DNA of 64,000 bases from assembly GCA_009746045.1 (NCBI GenBank), contig RPFO01000406.1, positions 2,220,287 to 2,284,286 of the forward strand. Reading direction: 5' to 3'. The position numbers were made by a program, and so were the translations under genes. This DNA comes from Mesostigma viride (Eukaryota > Streptophyta > Mesostigmatophyceae > Mesostigmatales > Mesostigmataceae). This document shows, in pieces, positions 27,006 to 36,886 of the stretch. How positions within the stretch are numbered: position 1 is the stretch's first letter; every line of letters begins with the position of its first letter. The notes under the pieces were generated by a model. The model saw nothing but the letters and a program-made list of their open reading frames with translations. It searched no databases and had not been told where the DNA came from.

Positions 27006-28517
27006 TTGTGGCGCGACGCGTTCATTCGAGCCAAGGAGCAGTGGCGAGAGCGCGAGGTCTACCGAGGATTGGAGAGTGTGCCAGCCGGGGCCACGCGGTT
27101 GCGGTTGAAGTTCGTGCTCACCTACAAGCCGGACGAGACCAACTCTTCGGTGGTGTTCCGGGTTAGGCCCGTGGTCACGGAGACGAAGGGGTCCTCCCCG
27201 CTGGATGCCAAGGATCTTTATACCCCTGGGCTCAACCATGTTTCGCATCGGCTACTGACGGTCATCTACTTGGGCAAGCGGAACGCGGGCAAGGACTACG
27301 GGATGTGGTGCGGTGACTTTCAGCGGGCATTCCTCCACAGCGACGCTGGGGTCGCGCAGCAAACATGGCAAGGCACCCGCTACGTGGTGAAGGTCCCGGT
27401 GGTCTGGCAGGATGGCACCATTGGCAGCGAGTATATCGAGCTGTTGACAGGGGTGGAGGGGCTGCAGAGCTCTCCCATCATCTTCCGCATTTCCGCGGAG
27501 GAGGTCTTGCAGAGCTTAGGGGCCACGTACCATCGCGCTGATCCTAACTTCTTTGTGGTCCCCACCGGCGTCCCTGGCGAGCCAGCCCTCTTCGTGTGGC
27601 ATGGCGATGACTTCAAGCTGGTGGCACCTCGCACATTTGCTACCCAATTTCTTGCTGCAGTGGCGGCTAAGTTTCCCCTGGGCAGGGCGGTGGATCATGA
27701 GGAGGGTAAACCCGTGGTGTTTTGCGGCGTGCAGTCTACGTTGCAGCGGGATTCGCGTTCTGGCGAATGGGTCATGCACATGCAGGATAGCCGCAACTAT
27801 GTGGTTGACCTGCTGGCCGACCTCCCGTCCCCGCTGTTGGCGACCCATGGGCCCTCGGTTAAGGGCAAGCTCGGGTGGTTGGCGGACACGGTGGCACCTG
27901 ATTTGGCAGTGCTCGCTCGCCTGCCCGATGATGTGCTGGAAGGACTAGGGTCCATTCATGTTCGGCGGCAGCTGGCCATGACGCCCGGCATTGTGCTTCG
28001 TGGGCTCGATTGCTCACAGCCGGTGCACCTCGAGATAGTGACGGATGCTAATCTAGAGACGCGCACAGTCAGCCAAGTGCGGGCTCGCATGGGGGCACTG
28101 TTCTTTATCAGCAATGAGGGCCAGCCTGGCATGTTGTTAGATTGGTACTCGCGCTTGCACAGCCGCATTGCCACTAGCCCCAACACGGCTGAATGCCGGG
28201 GCATTGTTTCAGCTATCTCACATGGCATGTGGCTGCGGTACTTGCTGGGTTGGGTATTTGGCTCGTGTGGGTTCACTCTTCACTGGACTAGCACGGTGCA
28301 CACTGACTCACAAAGTTGTTTGGCCTTCCTTGACAATCCCTATGCGCGGTCACAGGACGTTGATTACCTCGTACTCGCTGAGGCGGCCTCCTGCGTCACG
28401 CGTCTCCAGCACATCGCGGATGAACTCAATCCCGCGGATGCACTCACCAAGGAGGCGCGGGAGGCTGCCCCGCAGTACGCAGTGTTGCGCAAGCGCATGA
28501 CGATGCAACACCCGTGA
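27006..28517 (+). CDS. C3 reverse transcriptase and RNase H
   Basis: One 503-residue frame. RT: LRLKFVLTYKPDE, RPVVTETKG, motif A GDFQRAFLHSD, LLTGVEGLQSSPIIF, and the catalytic box FVWHGDDFKLVAP (HGDD at 27600-27611). Connection: KGKLGWLADTVAPDLAV. RNase H: IVTDANLET, SPNTAECRG, HTDSQSCLAF, RSQDVDYLVLAE and ELNPADALTK. All catalytic carboxylates are present, so apart from the HGDD box nothing looks inactivated. Confidence 0.93.
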   Translation: MWRDAFIRAKEQWREREVYRGLESVPAGATRLRLKFVLTYKPDETNSSVVFRVRPVVTETKGSSPLDAKDLYTPGLNHVSHRLLTVIYLGKRNAGKDYGMWCGDFQRAFLHSDAGVAQQTWQGTRYVVKVPVVWQDGTIGSEYIELLTGVEGLQSSPIIFRISAEEVLQSLGATYHRADPNFFVVPTGVPGEPALFVWHGDDFKLVAPRTFATQFLAAVAAKFPLGRAVDHEEGKPVVFCGVQSTLQRDSRSGEWVMHMQDSRNYVVDLLADLPSPLLATHGPSVKGKLGWLADTVAPDLAVLARLPDDVLEGLGSIHVRRQLAMTPGIVLRGLDCSQPVHLEIVTDANLETRTVSQVRARMGALFFISNEGQPGMLLDWYSRLHSRIATSPNTAECRGIVSAISHGMWLRYLLGWVFGSCGFTLHWTSTVHTDSQSCLAFLDNPYARSQDVDYLVLAEAASCVTRLQHIADELNPADALTKEAREAAPQYAVLRKRMTMQHP

Positions 28518-28898
28518 GCCACACAGGGTTACGGCTCGGGCGCTTTATGAATACAGCCATAACTCACCCTGTGTTGCTAGCCGCATTCACGAATATCATG
28601 GTGGTAGTTTTTTTGCTTGTCCTGACGATACCCTAGCCACGTTGGACGGTGCCTTGGGCCCGTCGGCGGGTCACTGGTCCTAATAAATGGGTCACCTTTT
28701 GTCTGGTGGCATAGTTGGTTTTTTGCTCGATACTTATTACATCACTATTCATGTGTGATCACAAGGGCGCGGGTCGATACCGTGGTGATTTTGACGGCCT
28801 TGAGGCCCCCTTGAGTTCCCTACCTTAGAGGGTTTTGTATGGTCTGCATTTGATGTAATTATTTTGATAATTAATCAAAGAACAAAAGAGTATGTCGG
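28518..28898 (+). other. C3 3' UTR
   Basis: Opens with a hairpin (ACACAGGGT...ACCCTGTGT, 9 bp, about 28522-28574) directly after the stop, then AATAAATGG at about 28682, a T-arm-like hairpin and the polypurine tract. Confidence 0.65.
28768..28784 (+). promoter_or_regulatory. T-arm-like hairpin in C3 3' UTR
   Basis: CGCGG-GTCGATA-CCGTG: a 5-bp stem with one G-U pair and a 7-base loop, in the same part of the UTR as in C1 and C2. The loop's first base is G instead of T. Confidence 0.45.
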
Positions 28899-29253
28899 AG
28901 TTGAGTAACTCTAGAGCCCTACACTGTAGGATCTGGCTCTAAGTTCCCCATGTCCGTCCGCACGCGGCCTTCCGCTAGCGTCCGCTAAGCCGCCGGCTAT
29001 AATCCGGCGGTCCGATGCGGTCGACCGGTCTAAGGGCGGCGCCTAGGGCCGGCGCCACCTAGGCCCCAGTCCGGGGCCTTATCCGGGTCGGTACGGACAG
29101 CTAGCTTGTCCCACGGTTACGGCTAACCGGATAGGCTTTGCTGGCTAAGACATAAACCAGTGGTTGGCCAGCTCCGACGGCAGTTCTCTGTGTTCACCTT
29201 ATCCCAAGCTCAACGTGACCGACCGCCATAGCTGAGCCGGTCGGGCTTTAACT
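28899..29253 (+). repeat. C3 3' LTR
   Basis: 355 bp, preceded by the purine-rich aaagaacaaaagagtatgtcgg. Confidence 0.95.
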
Positions 29254-29258
29254 GAGGG
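29254..29258 (+). other. Target-site duplication of C3 (right), gaggg
   Basis: Right copy; the C4 leader ORF resumes here. Confidence 0.9.
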
Positions 29259-30255
29259 GGTCCACGCCTGTGGTCAACAGGCCGAGGGGTCCTCCATACG
29301 CCCCGACAGCTGCAGCGGCGGGGGCGGGACCATTGGAACCTCCTCAGCAGAGGAGGAGTCCATGGAGCTGTATGGTCTTCAGCCTGGTTCCTCGGCAGAG
29401 GAGCAGGACGACGCTCGTTTGCGGCAGGTGGCTGCGGACGAAGGGCTCGCTCGGGCGATGGCTGAGCGCGAGGAGCGCGAGGTTCGCCGGGCGGACACGC
29501 ACGCTCGTGCACGCGCCCAGCAGCGGGCGGATGCCGAGAATGTGCGTCGGGCGTTGTTTCGCAGTGATGTGGCTTCTGGTGAGGAGCGGTATGAGGTAAT
29601 GCGGCGGGGGGACCTTGCTTGTTTTAAAAGCCTGCGTCGGTCACGTGAGCCGACAGTGCACCTCGGTGTGCATCAGGAGTCGGAGTACTCCTTGACAGGC
29701 CCGTCGGGGGCATCCGCTGAGGACGAGATCCTCATGACCCCGGCAATGGTGGCGCGAGAGAGGGAGGCGAAGAAGCGCATGGAGACCTTCACAGCCGACA
29801 AGCTCCGTCGGCAGGCGCGGAGGGCCGCGGCAGAGGTGAAGAAGGAGCGCGAGCAGGCGGAGCGAGAGAGGCAGGTGGCGCTGGCGGAGCGCATTAAGCT
29901 CAAGATGTCAATCACCCAGGTGCGCCGGGACCGGATGGCCCGCGAGCTCAGGGCCTGGAAAAAGGCTCAGGCGATGAAGCTGCAGCGTCTCGCCGAGATG
30001 GAGGCGCCTGGCAGGCAGGAGGCGGAGGAGCGTTACCGACGCTCGCTGGGACGGTGGGAAGCCAACGTGGGCAGGATGGAGGAGCGTATCCTGAAGCAGC
30101 GACGTCGCATGTTGAAGCATGCACATAAGACAGCAAAGAGGGGTCCTCTTGGTGAAGCGGTAAGAGCCGAATTCGGCCTTGCATGGGCCGGAGGAGGACG
30201 TGTCTGCAAGCCAAATGTTTTATTACCTTTCGCAACCAAAGAAGACCATCTCTAA
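29254..30255 (+). CDS. C4 ORF0, C-terminal coiled-coil part
   Basis: Continuation after C3. The long frame begins in earnest at the ATG 29362. Residues 25-290 of that frame are rich in Glu, Arg, Ala and Lys with few Gly or Pro, as expected for a long coiled coil or single alpha-helix (for example VKKEREQAERERQVALAERI). A one-base shift between 29260 and 29360 separates it from the phase of the N-terminal part. No catalytic motif is visible. It may be a leader protein or an extended N-terminus of Gag. Confidence 0.55.
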   Translation, partial: EGVHACGQQAEGSSIRPDSCSGGGGTIGTSSAEEESMELYGLQPGSSAEEQDDARLRQVAADEGLARAMAEREEREVRRADTHARARAQQRADAENVRRALFRSDVASGEERYEVMRRGDLACFKSLRRSREPTVHLGVHQESEYSLTGPSGASAEDEILMTPAMVAREREAKKRMETFTADKLRRQARRAAAEVKKEREQAERERQVALAERIKLKMSITQVRRDRMARELRAWKKAQAMKLQRLAEMEAPGRQEAEERYRRSLGRWEANVGRMEERILKQRRRMLKHAHKTAKRGPLGEAVRAEFGLAWAGGGRVCKPNVLLPFATKEDHL

Positions 30256-31944
30256 CCGTGATGGTACAGCTGCACACACGCGTGCTTACCGCCAGCCCGG
30301 GGAAGCTGGACCGTCTAACCTGTCAAACAGGGAGGACATTATTGATCAACTTCAGCTGGCGCAAGCCATGCTTGAAGCGGATCATCCGCTGTCTCCAGGC
30401 GAGCAGGGGAGGCTGGCCGACACGGTGGCTAGGTTGGTTGCATCGCTGAAGCCAGCCAAGCGACGGGCACAGGCTGAGGCATGTGCACCACACCCCAAGC
30501 GCAGGAGCCGGATGAGGGGGAGGATGGTGGAGAAAGGGGGGGCAACCAGGGCAGGGGAGGACACGGCGACCAAGAATCTGCACCAGCGCAACGAGCGGGC
30601 GGGGAGCAGCAGCAGCAACAGCAACAGCAGCAGCAGCCACCCGCAGGAACGACAACCACAACCAACATGGCCTTGTGTAGGCCCAGGTTTGATCCTAAGA
30701 AGAAAGAAGATAAGCTAGTATTCCCGGGGCTGCCAGAGGGTCATACCCAGGATGAGGCTAGGGAATGGTTGTTCAAGCTCTCACATGCTTATGCTAGTGA
30801 TAATGTGCGTGACTGGTTTGCATCCCTGCGTGCATCCACACCTATACATCAATCTGCCAAGCCCATCCAACAGTTGGTACAATTGTACCAAAAGCGTGCC
30901 AGCAGTGGGGTGGATGTGGCAGAAAATGTTTTGTGGGCACAGTTCATGGTAGACCTTAGGGCACTCGTCACCACGGGGGAGCACTTAGAAGTACTTAAGG
31001 GCTTCCAGTGGATAGAGGCGTACAAGGTCAACAAGCGTGACTATGTCAGTGACAGTAAGAAGTATGTCATGTACATAGAGGGGGATGAGGAGCTTAAGAA
31101 GCTCAATGCAAAATACCTAGTGCACCTATGGTTGCAAAAGGCAAAACTGGACCCTACCACGCTGTCAGTCATACTGGCAGGTCTGAAGGACAAGTGGGAG
31201 GACTTCAGGAAAGCAATGGCGTATGTGCAGCAGTGCCTAGAGCCATTTGCTGCTGCAGCCAAGGATGTTAAGGTGAAGGGGAGGAGGCCTCAGGTACGGG
31301 GCTCTCTAAAAAGCAGTTGCAGTCGCTGGTGGCCCAGCTAGGTGAAGGCGGTATTAGGGGGGGATAAAAACAAAAACAATAAAAGTGGGGGAGGTGGAAA
31401 TAAGGGGGGGGGGAAGAATAATAACAACAAAAACAGAAAACAAAGTGGGGGAGCTAGCAAGCCAGCGGGTGCTAAGCCAGCAGGGGGGGACAAGAGGTTG
31501 CCTCATGACCCCACCAAACATTGCACTAGGTGCCTATGTAAGGGGCACCTAAAGGATGATTGCTGGAAGGGCAAACCTGATTATGGCTCTGACGTGGATG
31601 TTTGTCCTGGTTGTTGGAAAACACGTCACCCCATTGCAGCAGGAGCGCGCTGCACGGCTCCCAGGCATAACAAGAACACGCCGGGGCGCTACTACCGCGC
31701 GGGGGCAGCAGACCAGGGAGACTCCTGTAAGCTACCCTCACCATTTTTCACAAATGGTTACCTGCTACCTTCTGTCTGCCAAGTGTTGCCTGAGTGTGAG
31801 GATGTGGATTGGGAGGTGGCATATGATATGACACTGTCACACATGATTTGTGACCCCACCATAGCTTCCCTTAGTGCAGCAGCAGAAAACGGTAATCACG
31901 TATGGTGCTCTAGCAGAGCAACTGCACAAGGTTATGGGCCATGA
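30215..31944 (+). CDS. C4 Gag (several frameshifts)
   Basis: Begins MFYYLSQ at 30215, shifts frame near 30480 into a Gln-rich stretch (Q10 near 30610-30640), then a capsid-like region homologous to C5 Gag: LPEGHTQDEARE, VLWAQFMVDLRAL and DKWEDFRKAM correspond to LPEGYTREQ, VWEAFMKELTDL and KYWEDMKEAL of C5. A Lys/Asn/Gly-rich linker follows and then two zinc knuckles, CTRCLCKGHLKDDC and a second Cys-rich motif starting CPGC. Frame changes near 31280 and at the G8 run near 31355 look like homopolymer indels. Confidence 0.75.
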
Positions 31945-32959
31945 GGCTGTGGCTGAAAGGCTAGCCAATAAAATACAAGGCCATGATCTGGAACAGATGT
32001 GCAGGCACGTACGTAAGCACTGTGAGCAATGTCAGCTATATGCTCCTAAGCCCAGGAAATGGCATGTGGCCACACCACCACTGGCTAGAGGCAAACTGGT
32101 TGGGGATGTTATACACGTGGTTAAGGACACGGTATACTACCTAGTCATAAAGGATGCCTGGTCAAGGTTTGTGGTAGTGGAGCCTCTGCCTGGAATGGAT
32201 AAAGAGCAGCTGCACACAGCTTTACAGATAGCCTTGGCACGTTTTCACCCCATTGAAAAAGTAATGCTGGATCAGCAGTTCCTCTGCATTCAGGACAGGA
32301 ATGATCTGCCCAAGATAGAAGTGTCTGGGGCTCAAGATCATGAACGTCAGGGGTTGGTAGAACGTACCATGAGAGCCATCAGGGATGTGATAAGAAAAAT
32401 GCCATCCAGGTTGGCTGACTCTGGTAGCTATGCTGACAGGGCATCTTGGGCAGCAGGGGTGACTACCCAGCTAAACGCCAAACCAATAATGTCCTCACCT
32501 TTTGGGGAAATTACCCCAACTGGCCTTCAGTCAGGCAGCTATGCTTCAGAGGTGCACACTCACTACAACACACAAAGGCAGCACTTAGCCAAGTTGCTGG
32601 CAAAGAAAGACAAAAATAATGCCAGGCCTGTGTTTGAAGTGGGGGACCATGTGTTGTTTTGCAGAGAGGGTGATAGAGGAAGAGCACACTCTGCAAGATG
32701 GCACGGTCCAGCTGTAGTCACTAAGATTCATGAAGAAGGGACTGCAGTCACTATACAACATGACAGAGAGCGTGTGGTCAGCAAGCATAGACTCAAGCTT
32801 TATTACCCACCACTGGCAGACGTGTCAGGGGTAGAATTCTTGGACATGGATTCAGAGCAGGAGTCTGGTGGATTGATCTCACCTGCAATGAATTGGCTAG
32901 GGACGTCATTGATGCAAGCACTAGTACGTCAGAGTAGAAGCTCCTGTATTCCTCAGTAG
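31874..32959 (+). CDS. C4 integrase
   Basis: GAG-pre-integrase motif (HKVMGHEA ... CEQC), then the integrase core: first Asp in GDVIHVVKD, second in MLDQQF, Glu in GLVERT, spacing D-x29-E. The C-terminal module has VFEVGDHVLFCREG and WHGPAVVTKI, like an SH3 fold. It overlaps the end of the gag zinc-knuckle frame by about 70 bp, with a shift there. The canonical DNGxEF is replaced by DQQF. Confidence 0.87.
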   Translation: MQQQKTVITYGALAEQLHKVMGHEAVAERLANKIQGHDLEQMCRHVRKHCEQCQLYAPKPRKWHVATPPLARGKLVGDVIHVVKDTVYYLVIKDAWSRFVVVEPLPGMDKEQLHTALQIALARFHPIEKVMLDQQFLCIQDRNDLPKIEVSGAQDHERQGLVERTMRAIRDVIRKMPSRLADSGSYADRASWAAGVTTQLNAKPIMSSPFGEITPTGLQSGSYASEVHTHYNTQRQHLAKLLAKKDKNNARPVFEVGDHVLFCREGDRGRAHSARWHGPAVVTKIHEEGTAVTIQHDRERVVSKHRLKLYYPPLADVSGVEFLDMDSEQESGGLISPAMNWLGTSLMQALVRQSRSSCIPQ

Positions 32960-33110
32960 TGCAGCCCCACTACAACCCAATAGTCCACCTGGGCAGGAGG
33001 AAGGTGCACAGGGTGAGCAGCAGGTAGCCCCTCCCTCACACCTGGAGGAGTCACAAGAGAGAGCAGATCCTGTCGTTCCCAGGAAGTCATTTGCTGAGAT
33101 TCTTAAGGCC

Positions 33111-33593
33111 TTGCACAAGGCACACAACACTAAATCAGTTGTGGCAACAGGTACAGCACAGGTAAATGCTGTAGGGGATGCAGGTCAAGATCCTAGTATT
33201 TTGGCTGTAGACACCCAAGCACAGGTGAGTATCATTAGTGCAGCAGCTGTATCTGGTCTGAAAATGAAGGCCTCACCATGGGCTAGAGTGTCAGATTTTT
33301 CAGGCAAAACAAAAATGCAGGTCAAAGGTCAGGTGAGCATTCAAATCTTGGGTATGCCCACTCCATTTCAGGTGGTTGAGGGTTACTCAGGGAATGCCCT
33401 GTTAGGGGAACCTTTTGTATCTTACCCTGGTGTTGTCATCTCAGCTGGGAGGTTGAGTGTGGCAGGGGTAGGACAGGTACCCCTAGATCGTTTCAAAATC
33501 CCTTTGAGCCAGATTAGCACTGGGTTGGATGCTGCCATCCATGCAGTTAACCCATGGTCCGCTAGGCCTTTTTTGGCACTTTTTGACCCCTGA
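33111..33593 (+). CDS. C4 protease-like domain, truncated end
   Basis: Retropepsin-like domain located after integrase: AVDTQAQVSII at about 33209, a VSDFSGK strand, QILGMPTPFQVVEGY and LLGEPFVSYPG. The DTQA site lacks the usual glycine. After about 30 further residues homology to the other elements is lost, and reverse transcriptase does not follow. It is in another frame than integrase. Confidence 0.8.
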   Translation: MHKAHNTKSVVATGTAQVNAVGDAGQDPSILAVDTQAQVSIISAAAVSGLKMKASPWARVSDFSGKTKMQVKGQVSIQILGMPTPFQVVEGYSGNALLGEPFVSYPGVVISAGRLSVAGVGQVPLDRFKIPLSQISTGLDAAIHAVNPWSARPFLALFDP

Positions 33594-34168
33594 AAATGAA
33601 AAAAATCATAACTCATAGACTACAACTCCACATACCCTCAACCCAGGTGCCAGGAATATCTACACTTCAAGGGCTTTCAGAATATGCAATAACATCTTGA
33701 GTCCAGCAAGTAGTTTGGAAGATATTAGCTGTCAAAGTTGTCTAAAAGACGATTTTTTTCAGGCAAGAAAAAGTGAACCTACCCCTATAATCCAGGGCAG
33801 GGTTTCAAACATCATTTTAATGATTGGATAATTTCAATGGATAGTCCAGGGGTCCCCAACCAAGGGGGGTGCACTCAGAAATGCATTCTGACCATGGCAC
33901 CACGCTCATATTGACACATGGGTATGCGTCAATACGCGCTTGTAAACAGGTCTTTATGGCATGCAACACAAATATGCAGTATAACAAGCAACAAAAGACA
34001 GCCAAAAGTGCTGGAATACAAACACGTTGCCTACCTGCACTATAACGGAATGCCATACTCCAAAGACATGCCACAAACTGGGCACTTTCAGGGCTAATAC
34101 CACCCTCTACAGCAGGTATGGAAGCTTGCTGAACGGTGCACTAGTAAACTCGTGAAATGTAATGGATG
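33594..34168. other. No gene recognised
   Basis: AT-rich flank after the C4 break. Only short ORFs on both strands and no repeat shared with the rest of the window. Confidence 0.6.
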
Positions 34169-34589
34169 GAATCGGGGTTCTTTGAACGGAGTTTCTTCTA
34201 TACGTGAATGCGGGAACAAGAGGCCGCTGGATTAGCGGCTTATATGTCGTAGTGTTTTCTCGTAGCTGTTTGGCTAGAGCTTTTGTGATTAGTAGATGCA
34301 GTATAGTGCATGGTTGAAAAATGAATTAAATAAAATGTGCGTTCCGCGCTTGGGTTGATTATACCCGGGCGGAACGGGGCGTGAGGTGCAGTGCCCCTGA
34401 AAAGAACAACCTACGCATTATTTAATACTAGCCGTGCAGATTCGGGATATTCTACCCCCGGTCTGTACGGTTAGCGTCTTACTAGCATCACTGAACATAA
34501 GGGTTTAATGACGTCAGTTAGCTAGGGATAAGGGAGGTTTTGCGACTAAAAGCCGCTCTGGCTGGTTTTGTCGGCCTCTTTCTTTGCTC
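34169..34589 (+). repeat. 421-bp direct repeat, copy A
   Basis: Starts gaatcggggttc and ends ctttctttgctc. As far as I can read, it is identical to 35557-35977. It includes a G+C palindromic stretch around cccgggcgg. Confidence 0.85.
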
Positions 34590-35432
34590 GTTGTCGTTGC
34601 GGCGGCAGCCGCAGCTATGGGTGCTGCGGAGCAAAATCCCAAAAGCACTGGTTGCACCGGCCACTTGGCCAGTGGTGAGACTTCCAGTTGTTAACCGGCC
34701 AGGCGTAGTTCCTCGCCCGGTTAACTAAAAGAAAAGAAAATGATTACCTCCGGTCCGCACCTTTTCCCCAGCTTGGGGTCTTTGGTGGGCCGGGTGCCGT
34801 GACAGGTGCTCAACTGTCGCTTGGTCGGCCCAGTGCGCGAGCTGGTGCTCCGTACCTGGGGATATGCTTGCACCCCGGGTTGGAGCCGGATGGCTGGCAC
34901 TGGCGACCCGTGTCTCGGTCCGCGGCCTGAGGCTTTTTCTTCGGAAATTGCTGCTGGCCAGCAAACTTTGCAATTGCCTTCCGCCGAGGGGGGGGGGGTT
35001 GGGGCTGGGGACGGCGATGGGAAGAGCGCCTAAGCTAGAAATTTTTTCCCCACGCATAGAAACCTCGGGGGGGAATGCGGTCTTGGCTGAACGGACTCTC
35101 GTTCAGCCAGGTGCCTGGGGCTGTGGCCTCGGGCATCCGGGCTGCCAGGCGGGGCCTGGGCTAGGTCCACGTTTTTTCTCGAAGCACCCCGGGTCTATGG
35201 GGAGACGGCCATAGCGGTACCGACTCGGGGCCCCGAGAGGGGTCATGATAGGCTGGCCGTGCGCAATCGCAGTGCAAATGCGCTGGGCCTTTTTGGGCCT
35301 GGCCATGCATCCACAGCCGCCGGGCACACGCCTCCCGATGTGGGGGGGCTCCCGTTTTGCGGCAGGGCGGTCACTTGTGACAACGAGCAAGGTGGAGTGC
35401 GGCTTCAAGGGAAAGCCAGGGCGGGGGTGATT
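34590..35432. other. GC-rich spacer between the 421-bp repeats
   Basis: No supported ORF. Contains G10 and G7 runs (near 34988 and 35068) and a purine tract aaaagaaaagaaaatga near 34726. Confidence 0.5.
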
Positions 35433-35512
35433 GGGCAACGTACTTCATGAAGGGCCTTGAACGGCGTGCCTCCGGGCATGTCAGTAGTGTCACATGTATG
35501 CTTCCACTTATT
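35433..35512 (+). repeat. 80-bp copy of the start of C6 ORF0
   Basis: Nearly the same as 36011-36090. Together with the 421-bp repeats it shows that the 5' part of C6 was duplicated and one copy truncated. Confidence 0.8.
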
Positions 35513-35556
35513 GTTTTAATGAAGATGCTGGTTTTTGTGGGAGCTACGTGGGACAT

Positions 35557-35977
35557 GAATCGGGGTTCTTTGAACGGAGTTTCTTCTATACGTGAATGCG
35601 GGAACAAGAGGCCGCTGGATTAGCGGCTTATATGTCGTAGTGTTTTCTCGTAGCTGTTTGGCTAGAGCTTTTGTGATTAGTAGATGCAGTATAGTGCATG
35701 GTTGAAAAATGAATTAAATAAAATGTGCGTTCCGCGCTTGGGTTGATTATACCCGGGCGGAACGGGGCGTGAGGTGCAGTGCCCCTGAAAAGAACAACCT
35801 ACGCATTATTTAATACTAGCCGTGCAGATTCGGGATATTCTACCCCCGGTCTGTACGGTTAGCGTCTTACTAGCATCACTGAACATAAGGGTTTAATGAC
35901 GTCAGTTAGCTAGGGATAAGGGAGGTTTTGCGACTAAAAGCCGCTCTGGCTGGTTTTGTCGGCCTCTTTCTTTGCTC
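35557..35977 (+). repeat. 421-bp direct repeat, copy B (possible C6 LTR or 5' UTR)
   Basis: Second copy, ending about 50 bp before the first ATG of the C6 leader ORF, the place of a 5' LTR. Unlike the other copia LTRs here it lacks AGTT...AACT ends, and no target duplication was found. A segmental duplication is therefore equally possible. Confidence 0.6.
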
Positions 35978-36024
35978 CCCACCCACCCACCCTTGTCTTG
36001 GTTGCCTCTAGGGCAACGTACTTC

Positions 36025-36813
36025 ATGAAGGGCCTTGAACGGCGTGCCTCCGGGCATGTCAGTAGTGTCACATGTATGCTTCCACTTATTGCATTCGCGT
36101 TTGAGCAGGTGGTCACTCTGCTTTTGCAGATAATTGCCATAAGCCTCGGGGGTGCCCGAGAGATAAACGACCTTGTCGCCAATCTCCGCCTTGGGGACGA
36201 CTACACCGGCGTGCCAAACGTGGTGCAGGTAGCCCGGGACAGGCGGGAGGCCATCGTTCGTGGCAGTACGCAGGCGTTGGTGGCAGAGTGCCAGAATCTG
36301 GCGCACTCCGTCTTGGAGTTGACCAGGGGCGCTGCTGATCGTGTCTTCATTACTCTTAATCCCTTCTCCATCTACACTAGTCGGGATACTCCACATTCTC
36401 GCCGAGAGTTAAACCAGCTAAGTTTGATTGTCGACGTGGTTGGCGGTCGAGAGGTCTCAGCCGACGACGCCTTCTACGACTTCGTAGATCAGCCAGAAGG
36501 GGCGGTAGTACAGCCGGCCCAGAGGCGTCACGAGGGCGACGGCTCTCAGGAGGGCCGTGAGCAGGCGCAGCGGGACGAGCTTAATCGCTACCACATTGAC
36601 GACAACGTTGGTTTAGGTGAGGCCCATTTGTTGAGGTGGGGGCGTTCTCGCTGGATACGTGATTACGCGTATGGTTTGAGGCTTCCGGTGGTTATTAGGC
36701 CTGTGCCTACTCACGACGACCAGGGGCAGCCATTGAATCCGGTGGAGGGACCGTTCCACGAGCCAGCACCTGCACCGGTTGCAGGAGAAGCTTCGTCTGA
36801 AAACGAGGCTTGA
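36025..36813 (+). CDS. C6 ORF0, leader protein of unknown function
   Basis: First ATG at 36025; the frame is open upstream to about 35956. It aligns with C1 ORF0 from the start (Y(L/F)..GL...), lacks about 50 residues present in C1 near position 60, then matches through the QI(V/I)AI block, VPNVV, a ...RDTP... segment, GGREV and FVDQPEG to an (S/T)RW(V/I)R motif. Unlike the C1 copy it is one unbroken frame. No known domain. It ends 68 bp before the gag ATG. Confidence 0.72.
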   Translation: MKGLERRASGHVSSVTCMLPLIAFAFEQVVTLLLQIIAISLGGAREINDLVANLRLGDDYTGVPNVVQVARDRREAIVRGSTQALVAECQNLAHSVLELTRGAADRVFITLNPFSIYTSRDTPHSRRELNQLSLIVDVVGGREVSADDAFYDFVDQPEGAVVQPAQRRHEGDGSQEGREQAQRDELNRYHIDDNVGLGEAHLLRWGRSRWIRDYAYGLRLPVVIRPVPTHDDQGQPLNPVEGPFHEPAPAPVAGEASSENEA

Positions 36814-36872
36814 GGGGGTGGAGGATAGGTGGAGAGTTTGCTGTTTTCTTGTTGCAAAGTTGGTCGCAGCCA

Positions 36873-36886
36873 TTGTATATAATGCC
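36873..36886 (+). promoter_or_regulatory. TATA-like motif at the C6 gag start
   Basis: ttgtatataatgcc, identical to 5563-5576 in C1, again containing the gag ATG. Confidence 0.45.

Larger units (their letters stand above)
23279..29253 (+). mobile_element. C3: complete copia-like element
   Basis: 6.0 kb with 345/355-bp LTRs (AGTTGAG...TTTAACT) and a perfect 5-bp duplication. Internal order: Gag-integrase in one frame, protease-like domain, RT, RNase H, 380-bp 3' UTR. No leader ORF: gag starts 20 bp after the LTR. The LTR copies differ by short indels (for example an extra cactgta in the 3' copy), so the insertion is older than TRG. Confidence 0.95.
22533..33560 (+). mobile_element. C4: copia-like element, 3'-truncated, split by C3
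   Basis: 5' LTR, leader ORF0 (interrupted by C3), gag, integrase and protease-like domain. Homology stops near 33560, shortly after the protease; RT, RNase H and the 3' LTR are missing. It is related to C5 in Gag, integrase and protease. Confidence 0.88.

Noticed and set aside
26380-27006. Programmed frameshifts between C3 integrase, protease and RT
   Set aside because: Three shifts at different places, not shared with C2 (none between protease and RT); better explained by indels.
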